A DNA stretch of 64,000 bases from Streptomyces sp. NRRL S-340 (GTDB lineage Bacteria; Actinomycetota; Actinomycetes; Streptomycetales; Streptomycetaceae): the NCBI RefSeq assembly GCF_000720185.1, contig NZ_JOIY01000009.1:123297-187296 (forward strand), written 5' to 3'. Below are positions 28,092-35,201 of the stretch, piece after piece. Position numbers and translations under genes: made by a program. The first letter of the stretch is position 1; each line of letters starts with the position of its first letter. The notes under the pieces were generated by a model. That model ran no database searches. It was not told where the DNA came from and saw nothing but the letters and a program-made list of their open reading frames with translations.

Positions 28092-29543
28092 GTGAGCGCG
28101 TCGGCTGAACCGCGGGTGGCGGGTCTGGAGACCCGGTCGATCGACTACGTGCCCCTGGACGAGCGGCACGGCAAGCTGTGGCACCTGGGCCCCCTGTGGT
28201 TCATGTCGAACGCGCAGATCGCCACCCTGGCCGTGGGCCTGATCAGCATCACCGGGGGCGGCAACCTCCTCTGGTCGCTCCTGGCCATCGTCACGGGCAC
28301 CCTCGTCGGCACCTTCTTCATGGCCTTCCACTCGGCCCAGGGCCCGCAGCTGGGGCTGCCGCAGATGATCCAGTCGCGGCCCCAGTTCGGCTACGTCGGC
28401 GCGCTGCTCGTGTGGCTCTTCGCCTATGTGCAGTACGCGGGGTTCAACGTCTTCAACACGATCCTCGCCGGGCAGGCCCTGCACGCCACCCTGCACGGCG
28501 GCGTCAAGCTCTGGGTGCTCGTGGTCACCGTGATCGGGCTGGGGGTCGCGCTGGTCGGCTACGACGTCATCCACAAGGCCGAGCGCTTCCTGACGTACAC
28601 CTTCCTCGTCGTCTTCGGGATCTTCACCGTGGGCGTCCTGGTGAACCTGCACTACCCGGCGGGCTCCTTCGACCCGGCCGGCTTCCGGTGGACCCCGTTC
28701 CTGGCCCAGTTCGGCGTGGTCGCCGGCTACCAGATCAGCTGGGCCATCTACGTCTCCGACTACTCCCGCTACCTGCCGCCCGACGTCACGGTCCGCAAGA
28801 CCTTCTACTGGACCTACGCCGGCTCCGCGCTCGGCGGCATCTGGCTGATGGTGCTGGGCTCCCTGCTGGCGGCCTGGGCGGGCCGGGACTTCGACACGAT
28901 CCGGTCGATCGACGCGGCCGGCGACACCGTGTTCACCGGCTTCGGCGCCGTCGTGCTGCTGTTCGCCGCGCTCGGCCTGGTCTCCGTCACCGCGCTGAAC
29001 ATGTACGGCGGCTCGCTGACACTGATCAGCGGCATCGACTCGTTCCGCAAGGTGCGCCCGACGCTCACCGTGCGCCTGGTGACCCTGGGGGTGACGGCGG
29101 CGCTCTCCCTCGTCGGCGCGCTCGCCGCGACCTCGCACTTCCTGCGCAACTTCAACGACTTCCTGCTGCTGGTCCTCTACCTGTTCATCCCGTGGACCGC
29201 GGTGAACCTCATGGACTACTACGTCGTGCGCCGCGGCCACTACGCGGTCGCGGAGATCTTCGACCCGCACGGTGTGTACGGCCGTTGGGGCCTACAGGGG
29301 ATCGTCTCCTACCTCGCCGGGTTCGCCGCCATGGTGCCGTTCTTCTCCGTCGGCACCCTCTTCGTCGGTCCGGCCGCGAAGGCGCTGGGCGGCGCGGACA
29401 TCTCCCTGTTCATCGGGCTGCCCGTCTCCGCGCTGCTGTACTGGTGGCTGACCCGCTCCCTCGACGTGGCCGCCGAGCAGCGGCTGGCCGAGGCGGAGGC
29501 GGCGGAGCTGGACCGCGCGGCCCACGAGCACCGCGAGCCCTGA
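28092..29543 (+). CDS. NCS1-family purine/cytosine permease
   Basis: A 483-residue inner-membrane transporter with about 12 helices, of the nucleobase:cation symporter 1 family (CodB/PurP-like). It shows ERHGKLWHLGPLWFMSNAQ at the N-terminus, GPQLGLPQMIQSRPQFGY, which is the family signature in helix 3, and WAIYVSDYSRYLP. I chose GTG 28092 because GGAGG lies about 5 nt upstream; an upstream in-frame GTG (28071) lacks one. The substrate (cytosine, purine, allantoin or similar) cannot be fixed from sequence, and no catabolic gene is nearby. Confidence 0.88.
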   Translation: MSASAEPRVAGLETRSIDYVPLDERHGKLWHLGPLWFMSNAQIATLAVGLISITGGGNLLWSLLAIVTGTLVGTFFMAFHSAQGPQLGLPQMIQSRPQFGYVGALLVWLFAYVQYAGFNVFNTILAGQALHATLHGGVKLWVLVVTVIGLGVALVGYDVIHKAERFLTYTFLVVFGIFTVGVLVNLHYPAGSFDPAGFRWTPFLAQFGVVAGYQISWAIYVSDYSRYLPPDVTVRKTFYWTYAGSALGGIWLMVLGSLLAAWAGRDFDTIRSIDAAGDTVFTGFGAVVLLFAALGLVSVTALNMYGGSLTLISGIDSFRKVRPTLTVRLVTLGVTAALSLVGALAATSHFLRNFNDFLLLVLYLFIPWTAVNLMDYYVVRRGHYAVAEIFDPHGVYGRWGLQGIVSYLAGFAAMVPFFSVGTLFVGPAAKALGGADISLFIGLPVSALLYWWLTRSLDVAAEQRLAEAEAAELDRAAHEHREP

Positions 29544-29811
29544 CGCGGGCCGCCGCCGCGACCGCTCCGGACGCCGTGGCCCGCTCCGCCGGCGAACCCG
29601 CCCGGGCGCGCCCGCCCCGCCTCGCCCCGGCCCCGCGGCCCCGGGCGGGGCACCCCGCCCGGGGCCGGGCGGCAGCGTCCATGTCATCCTGCCCGGAGTT
29701 CCCCGGCACCGGGCGGCCCGCGCGGCGGACCGGTCTCCCGGGGGGCGGCCCCTGAAGTACCTGCGTGTGAAGTGACCTGCGCATGCTGACGAAGACGAGG
29801 AAAGGCGCCCG

Positions 29812-30618
29812 TTGAGCACCGGCACTGCGGCTCCCGGCAGTTACTACGTCCGTACCGGCGAGCACCGTTTCGAGCCCACGGCCCGTGCGAGCGGCGCCTG
29901 GGACGAGACCGAGCTGCACTTCAGCCCGCTGGGCGGTCTCGTCGTCCACGCGATCGACCGGTATCTCGCCACGCGGCCGCCCAGCGGTCTGCTGCTGTCG
30001 CGGATCAGCTACGACATCCTGGGCCGGCTGGCGCTTCAGGAGTGCGAGATCGAGGTGGAGACGGTCCGGCCGGGCCGCACCATCGAACTGCTGGAGGCCG
30101 TCGTCCGCGTCGCCCGGCGCCCGGTGGTCCGGGCCCGTGCCTGGCTGCTGGCCGCGCAGGACACCGCCTCGGTCGCCGGGGGCGGGGCCGCCCCGCTCAC
30201 CGGGCCGCAGGGACTCGCCCCCTGGCCGATGACGGACCACTGGCCCGGCGGCTACATCGCCTCCCTCGACGTCCGCCCCGTCGGCCCGCCGCGGCCCGGC
30301 CGCGCGACCGTCTGGGTGTCCACTCCGCTCGCCCTGGTGGCCGGGGAGCCGTGCAGCCCGCTGGCCTCCTACCTGGCCCTGGTCGACACGGCCAACGGCA
30401 TCGCCGTACGCGAGTCGCCCAAGGCGTGGATCTTTCCCAACGTCGACCTGACCGTGCACCTGCACCGCCGGCCGGAGGGGCGCTGGACCGGCCTGGACAC
30501 CACCGTCGTCTTCGGTCCGGCCGGCCAGGGGATCACCAGTACGGTGCTGCACGACGTGCACGGCCCGGTCGGCCACGCCCAGCAGATCCTCACCGTGCGG
30601 CCCGTACCGGGCGCCTGA
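29812..30618 (+). CDS. Acyl-CoA thioesterase-like protein (double hot-dog)
   Basis: A 268-residue protein of the thioesterase superfamily (PF13622-type, TesB-like double hot dog). The first half contains LGGLVVHAIDRYL and LLLSRISYDILGRL; the second half contains PLASYLALVDTANGIA and FPNVDLTVHLHRRPEG, with the Asp of the hot-dog helix in VDTANG. It probably starts with TTG at 29812, since AAAGG ends 6 nt upstream and no ATG or GTG is suitable. It stands alone between the permease and the convergent MerR gene. The substrate is unknown. Confidence 0.8.
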   Translation: MSTGTAAPGSYYVRTGEHRFEPTARASGAWDETELHFSPLGGLVVHAIDRYLATRPPSGLLLSRISYDILGRLALQECEIEVETVRPGRTIELLEAVVRVARRPVVRARAWLLAAQDTASVAGGGAAPLTGPQGLAPWPMTDHWPGGYIASLDVRPVGPPRPGRATVWVSTPLALVAGEPCSPLASYLALVDTANGIAVRESPKAWIFPNVDLTVHLHRRPEGRWTGLDTTVVFGPAGQGITSTVLHDVHGPVGHAQQILTVRPVPGA

Positions 30619-30684
30619 CCGGGACCGGCCGGGGCCGCGCACCGGCCGGCCGGACCCGTGGACCGGCCGGCGGGGGTCTGCGGC

Positions 30685-31488
30685 CTACTCCCAGGCCGCG
30701 GTGTCCGGGTCGATGCCGTGAGCGCGCGCGCCGGCGTCGATGATGCGGCGCAACCAGGTGGCGAGACCGGGCCGGATGCCGTCGTAGTGGGCGGCGAATC
30801 CCGGATCGGTCTCGTACCTGCGGCCGAGGCAGACCTGCATCTGCCGGGTGAGGGGGAAGTACGCGGCGAAGACCTCACGGTGCCGTTCGACGAGCCGATC
30901 GGCTTCCGGGTCACCCGGGGCGACGCCGGCGTCCATCGCCTCCGCGAGCGCCCGCTCGAAGCCGGCGACGTCGTCGGCGACCTCCTGCCACTCCTGCGGC
31001 GAGCGGGAGGCCGAGCGCTCGGCGTACTGCTGCCATTGCCTGGTGTCCCCGTAGCGCCGGCGGGCCTGGAGGGGCCAGTCCGGGTTCCACCCGGGGCCGA
31101 AGACCGCGGCCTGCTGCCCGGGGGTCAGCAGCAGGCCGCGCTCGTGGGCGTCGATCATCCGGCCCAGCCCGGCGTCGAGCTGCCGGAGGCGCTCGATCCG
31201 TTCGGCGATCTGGGCGCGTTGCGCGCGCAGTGCACCGGGCACGTCGGCGGCCGAGTCGTCCAGGACGGCCCGGATCCTGTCCAGGCCCAGACCCAGCTCA
31301 CGGTAGACGACGACGCGGTGCAGACGTTCGAGGTCCGCGGCGGTGTAGAGGCGGTACCCGGCAGCCGTGCGCAGCGACGGCCGCGCCAGCCCCGTCTCGT
31401 CCCAGTGGTGCAGCGCGCGGACGGTCACGCCCAGACGGGCCGAGACCTGACCGACGGTCAGGCCCCCGGCATCGGTGGTGTCAGGCAT
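30685..31488 (-). CDS. MerR family regulator with TipAS-like domain
   Basis: A 267-residue regulator. The N-terminal MerR DNA-binding domain (LTVGQVSARLGVTVRALHHWDETGLARPS, YRLYTAADLERL) and coiled coil are followed by an all-helical C-terminal domain (about 140-267, GLLLTPGQQAAVFG..., HYDGIRPGLATWL) like the TipAS drug-binding domain. The ATG at 31488 overlaps the VOC gene by 8 nt, so the two are co-expressed. A MerR-type palindrome CCTCACGC-G-GCGTGAGG sits in front of the VOC gene. TipAS proteins activate in response to antibiotics; the inducer here is unknown. Confidence 0.87.
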   Translation of the reverse strand: MPDTTDAGGLTVGQVSARLGVTVRALHHWDETGLARPSLRTAAGYRLYTAADLERLHRVVVYRELGLGLDRIRAVLDDSAADVPGALRAQRAQIAERIERLRQLDAGLGRMIDAHERGLLLTPGQQAAVFGPGWNPDWPLQARRRYGDTRQWQQYAERSASRSPQEWQEVADDVAGFERALAEAMDAGVAPGDPEADRLVERHREVFAAYFPLTRQMQVCLGRRYETDPGFAAHYDGIRPGLATWLRRIIDAGARAHGIDPDTAAWE

Positions 31489-32023
31489 GTTCCCCATTGT
31501 CGCCGTCGCCGCGGCCTGCTCCCGGCGCGAGGATGCCGACGGCTTCGAGGTACCGCGCCTCCTCGCCGGCCGGGTCGAGGGGTTTCGCCGCGGTGAGGAC
31601 GACCCGCGCGTTCTCGGGGGTGATCACGGTCACGTCGCGGGTGTTCCAGGGGGTGTCGCGCGGGCCCTCGACGGAGTCCGGGCGCAGTGCGCGGCAGGCC
31701 TCGGCGAGGGGCTCGACCTGGCTGAGCACGCACGCGAAACCGACGCTCATCGCGGGTGCCCGCTCCGGAACGTCCGCCGCCGTGACGAGGAGTACGTCCT
31801 GGAACGCCCACCGGCGCAGGTGCACGAGCCTGCCGGGGATGCTGAACAGTTCGAAGAACCCCAGCCCGCGGGTCCAGAAGTCCACGGACGCGGCCATGTC
31901 GCTCGTGGGGACGGTGGCGAAGGCGGGCATTCCGTAGATGCCGCGGAACGGCTCCGGCGCAGCCGCGTCCGGGCCGGGAGCAGGCACGGGGCTGATCTCG
32001 AACGCGTTGAAGTTCTCGCTCAT
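31481..32023 (-). CDS. VOC family protein, target of the MerR regulator
   Basis: A 180-residue protein with a single vicinal-oxygen-chelate domain (about 32-150): GMPAFATVPTSDMAASVDFWTRGLGFFE, FACVLSQVEPLAEACRAL, and NTRDVTVITPENARVVLTAA. N- and C-terminal tails are disordered. AAGGTGAGG precedes the ATG at 32023. It overlaps the MerR gene and follows a MerR-type operator, so it may bind or modify the same compound the regulator senses, as bleomycin-resistance-like proteins do. This is inference. Confidence 0.82.
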   Translation of the reverse strand: MSENFNAFEISPVPAPGPDAAAPEPFRGIYGMPAFATVPTSDMAASVDFWTRGLGFFELFSIPGRLVHLRRWAFQDVLLVTAADVPERAPAMSVGFACVLSQVEPLAEACRALRPDSVEGPRDTPWNTRDVTVITPENARVVLTAAKPLDPAGEEARYLEAVGILAPGAGRGDGDNGEHA

Positions 32024-32039
32024 GCACCTCACCTTCGGG

Positions 32040-32061
32040 CCTCACGCGGCGTGAGGGTCAA
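32040..32061 (-). promoter_or_regulatory. MerR-type operator and -35 element
   Basis: CCTCACGC-G-GCGTGAGG (32040-32056) is a perfect 17-bp palindrome ending at a -35-like TTGACC on the minus strand (32056-32061), as expected for MerR regulators that bind the spacer. The -10 element is poorly defined. It precedes the VOC-MerR operon. Confidence 0.6.
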
Positions 32062-32090
32062 GCCGTTCCGGACTTCCACGGGCTCCCGAG

Positions 32091-32122
32091 TTTTTGAACG
32101 CGTTCAAGAACAAGCGTAGGAT
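32091..32122 (+). promoter_or_regulatory. Promoter with TTGAACGCGTTCAA operator
   Basis: TTGAAC (32094-32099) and TAGGAT (32117-32122) are 17 bp apart, giving a start near 32129 for the epimerase-like gene. A perfect 14-bp palindrome TTGAACGCGTTCAA (32094-32107) overlaps the -35. This AT-flanked dyad has the form of TetR-family sites; no matching regulator is adjacent. Confidence 0.6.
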
Positions 32123-32153
32123 CACCCCCGCCGACAGAGGGGGGCGAGGAGCG

Positions 32154-33143
32154 ATGAAGGTCGTACTGCCGGGCGGGACCGGTCAGGTGGGCACCGTGCT
32201 GGAGCGGGCGCTGACCGCGGCCGGGCACGAGGTCGTCGTACTGACCCGGCGTCCGCGGCGCGCGGGGCAGGTCCTGTGGGACGGAAGGACGCCGGGGCCG
32301 TGGGCGGAGGCGGTCGACGGCTGCGACCTGGTGGTGAACCTGGCCGGACGCAGCGTCAGCTGCCGCTACACGCCGGACAACCTGCGGGCGATGAAACAGT
32401 CGCGGGTGGACTCCGCCCGGGTCGTGGGCGAGGCCGTGGCCGCCGCCCGGCGGCCCCCGCGCCTGTGGCTGCAGATGAGCACCGCCACCGTCTACGCGCA
32501 CCGCTTCGACGCGCCCCACGACGAGGCGACCGGCGTCATCGGCGGATCGGAACCCGGCGTCCCCGCGTACTGGGCCTACAGCGTGGACATCGCCCGCGCC
32601 TGGGAGCGGGAACAGGAGCGGGCCGCGACCCCGCGCACCCGCAAGGTCGCCCTCCGGGCCGCCATGGTGATGAGTCCCGACCGGGGCGGGGTCTTCGACG
32701 TGCTGCTGCGGCTGGCCCGGCTGGGCCTCGGCGGACCGGTGGCGGGCGGCGCGCAGTACGTCTCCTGGATCCACGCGCAGGACTTCGTGCGCGCCGTGCT
32801 CTTCCTGGCGGGGCGGGAGGACATCGAGGGGCCGGTCAACCTCGCCGCGCCCGCACCCCTGACACAGCGCGCCCTCATGCGGGTGCTGCGCACCGCCTGG
32901 GGCGTCCCGGTGGGCCTGCCGGCCACGCGGTGGATGGCTCAGGCCGGGGCCTTCGTGCTGCGCACGGACACCGAACTGCTCCTGAAGAGCCGGCGCGTGG
33001 TCCCCGGCCGCCTGCTCGACGCGGGCTTCGCCTTCGACCACCCGCAGTGGCCCGAGGCCGCCGTCGACCTCGTGCGCCGCGTACGCGAGCGCCCCCCGCG
33101 CCGGACCCGCTCCCTCCCGCCACGCGCGGCGGCCCGGCCCTGA
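32154..33143 (+). CDS. TIGR01777-type NAD-dependent epimerase-like protein
   Basis: A 329-residue extended short-chain dehydrogenase-fold protein (SulA/YfcH group). The nucleotide motif is LPGGTGQVGTVL at the N-terminus; NLAGRSVSCRYTPDNLRAMKQSRV and STATVYAHRFD are diagnostic for the TIGR01777 family, and a C-terminal DUF1731-like segment follows (about 270-310). The enzymatic role of the family is not established. AGGAG lies just before the ATG at 32154. It has its own promoter with a repressor-type palindrome. The last 20 residues are Arg/Pro-rich. Confidence 0.87.
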   Translation: MKVVLPGGTGQVGTVLERALTAAGHEVVVLTRRPRRAGQVLWDGRTPGPWAEAVDGCDLVVNLAGRSVSCRYTPDNLRAMKQSRVDSARVVGEAVAAARRPPRLWLQMSTATVYAHRFDAPHDEATGVIGGSEPGVPAYWAYSVDIARAWEREQERAATPRTRKVALRAAMVMSPDRGGVFDVLLRLARLGLGGPVAGGAQYVSWIHAQDFVRAVLFLAGREDIEGPVNLAAPAPLTQRALMRVLRTAWGVPVGLPATRWMAQAGAFVLRTDTELLLKSRRVVPGRLLDAGFAFDHPQWPEAAVDLVRRVRERPPRRTRSLPPRAAARP

Positions 33144-33257
33144 CCTCCGGGTCCGCCACCCCGCCAGCCTTCACGTGTCCTCCACTTCCCCGCCACCGTT
33201 CCACCACGCTTGTGTATGCTCCTGACGCTCCATCCGCATCACCGAGGGGGGATCCTC

Positions 33258-33752
33258 ATGCGCATACGTTCCGTGCTGGCCGCGGCCGCCACGGCGGGGA
33301 CGGTCGCCGTCGTCGCCGCGGTTCCGGCACAGGCCGCCGAGTACTCCTCCGCCCTGAAGATCAAGGGCGTCCAGTACGACGCCCCCGGGCGGGACTCCAA
33401 CAGCTGCACCAAGGGCAACGCCAAGGACGAGTACCTGACCGTCAAGAACTACTCGCGCACCTCGCGGGTCAACCTCAAGGGCTACGTCGTCAAGGACGCC
33501 GCCGGCAACCGCTTCAGGTTCTCCGCCGACCACTACCTGGAGCCCGGCGACTACGTGAAGCTGCGCGGCGGCAAGGGCAGGGAGTCCGACGCGAAGAACG
33601 TCGCCTACCGCCAGAACTGCAACTTCCTCTGGAACAACGACAAGGACACCATCTACCTGTACAAGCCCACGGGTGCCCGCGCCGACGTGCACTCCTACAC
33701 CAAGGCGCGCGACGACCGCGACGGCAACGGCTACATCTCGTACCACGGCTGA
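33258..33752 (+). CDS. Secreted lamin-tail-domain protein
   Basis: A 164-residue exported protein. The Sec signal (MRIRSVLAAAATAGTVAVVAA) is cleaved near AQA-AEYSS. The mature part is one lamin tail (LTD) immunoglobulin-like domain: DEYLTVKNYSRTSRVNLKGYVVKDAAGNRFRF, YLEPGDYVKLRGG and NNDKDTIYLYKP. Two cysteines could form a disulphide. Such proteins are common and abundant in Streptomyces supernatants, with unknown role. GAGGGGGG precedes the ATG at 33258. A strong hairpin lies after the gene. Confidence 0.87.
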   Translation: MRIRSVLAAAATAGTVAVVAAVPAQAAEYSSALKIKGVQYDAPGRDSNSCTKGNAKDEYLTVKNYSRTSRVNLKGYVVKDAAGNRFRFSADHYLEPGDYVKLRGGKGRESDAKNVAYRQNCNFLWNNDKDTIYLYKPTGARADVHSYTKARDDRDGNGYISYHG

Positions 33753-33780
33753 GCCGCCGCACCGCGGCGCGACCACGACG

Positions 33781-33824
33781 GCGCGGCCCCCGCGGCGGCC
33801 CTGGCGCCGCCGCGGGGGCCGCGC
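33781..33824. terminator. Bidirectional hairpin between convergent genes
   Basis: A perfect 19-bp stem (33781-33799 with 33806-33824) and a 6-nt loop lie between the lamin-tail gene (plus) and the aquaglyceroporin gene (minus). No T-run follows, as is common for streptomycete terminators. Confidence 0.75.
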
Positions 33825-33829
33825 CCGCG

Positions 33830-34774
33830 CTACTCGTCGTCCGACGCGGTGCCGCGGGTGCGGCCCACCTCGGGCAGTTCGGCCTGCTGCGCGCGGATGT
33901 GCAGGACGTCGCCGATGAACAGGTCGTAGACCAGCACGCCGACCACACCCCCGACGAGCGGTCCGACGATGGGGACCCACCAGTAGGCGCTGAAGGAGCC
34001 CGGCTCGCTGCCCGGCAGCGCCAGGTCGCCCCAGCCGGCGAAGAACGTGAACAGCCGGGGGCCGAAGTCGCGGGCCGGGTTGATGGCGTACCCGGCGTTG
34101 GCGCCGTAGGACATGCCGACGGCCGCCACGGCGAAGCCGATGACGAGCGGCCCGAGGTTCGCCTTCACCGCGGTGTTGCGCAGGTCGATGATGGCCACGA
34201 TCAGCATGACCAGCAGGGCGGTGCCGACGATCTGGTCGACCAGCGGACCCCAGTAGCCGCCGTGGAAGTACGGGGCCGGGAACGTGCCGAAGATGGAGAA
34301 GGACGCGACGGTGTGCCCGTGCGTCTTGGGTCCCTTCATGGCCTGGTCGAACGTGTTGATCGCGTCGTGGTAGACCCCGTACACCAGAGCCGCGCCGGCG
34401 AAGGCGCCCACCACCTGTGAGATCCAGTACGGCACGACCTTGGCCCAGGGGAACTTGCGCCGTACGGCGAACGCCAGCGTCACCGCCGGGTTGATGTGCG
34501 CGCCGCTGACGCCACCGGCCACGTACACGCCGAAGACCACGGCGAACGCCCAGCCCCACGTGATGAGCAGCCAGTCCCCGGCGCCCAGGAAGAAGGTCGT
34601 GGGCCCCTCCGTCCGGCCCGATCCGGGCAGCGCCGCGACCGCCATGGCGACCACGCCGCAGCCGAAGGCGATGAGGACGAAGGTCCCGAGGAACTCCGCC
34701 AGGCATTCGCCCCACAGGCCCCCGCGGCGCCTGAGCCGGGAGGGTGTGATCAGGGGCGGGATTTCTACGGCCAT
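33830..34774 (-). CDS. MIP-family aquaglyceroporin (glycerol facilitator-like)
   Basis: A 314-residue channel with six helices and two re-entrant NPA loops: SGAHINPAVTLA and GYAINPARDFGPR. The Asp right after the second NPAR is the mark of glycerol-conducting members, so this is a GlpF-like channel rather than a water-only aquaporin. The spacer between helices 3 and 5 is longer than in E. coli GlpF. GAGGGGG precedes the ATG at 34774. It stands apart from glpK (25-26.5 kb), so glycerol genes are scattered here. Confidence 0.87.
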   Translation of the reverse strand: MAVEIPPLITPSRLRRRGGLWGECLAEFLGTFVLIAFGCGVVAMAVAALPGSGRTEGPTTFFLGAGDWLLITWGWAFAVVFGVYVAGGVSGAHINPAVTLAFAVRRKFPWAKVVPYWISQVVGAFAGAALVYGVYHDAINTFDQAMKGPKTHGHTVASFSIFGTFPAPYFHGGYWGPLVDQIVGTALLVMLIVAIIDLRNTAVKANLGPLVIGFAVAAVGMSYGANAGYAINPARDFGPRLFTFFAGWGDLALPGSEPGSFSAYWWVPIVGPLVGGVVGVLVYDLFIGDVLHIRAQQAELPEVGRTRGTASDDE

Positions 34775-35201
34775 ATCGGCCCCCTCGACGAACGGTCCGG
34801 CCCACGGGCCGGTACGGTCCTGCTCCGGGCGGCCCCGCGTCACTGCCAGTCGCGGCCCCGCGTCTCAGCTCAGTGTGCGCGCCGGGACCGCGGTGGGCCA
34901 CTCGGCCGGTCCCCGGCCCGCGAAAAGGCCCCGGGGCCCCGTAACGGCGTTCCGAAGCCGCGCGCGGGGCGGGAGTGAACTCCATACGGGTGATCCCGCC
35001 GAAGGCCCGCGCCCCGCCCCGGGGCAGCGGAAACAGCGGTGCGTCGGCCGCTCGGCGGCCGATCGGCACACCCGACCCGAGTGGCAACCCCGTGGACCCC
35101 GCACGAGACTGATCCATGGTTTCGTGATCAGGCGAAAACGCACGGTCTCGGGGACCGGCCACCCCTGGCCGACGGTTTTCGACCTTTCTCAGGGAGTTCG
35201 C
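34775..35201. promoter_or_regulatory. Region upstream of the Dap/NRPS operon
   Basis: About 430 bp between divergent genes, without a supported coding sequence. It must contain the operon promoter, but I cannot identify convincing -35/-10 hexamers. The best regulatory candidate is an inverted repeat CTGATC-N11-GATCAG at 35109-35131, about 70 bp before the first gene of the operon. Confidence 0.4.
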
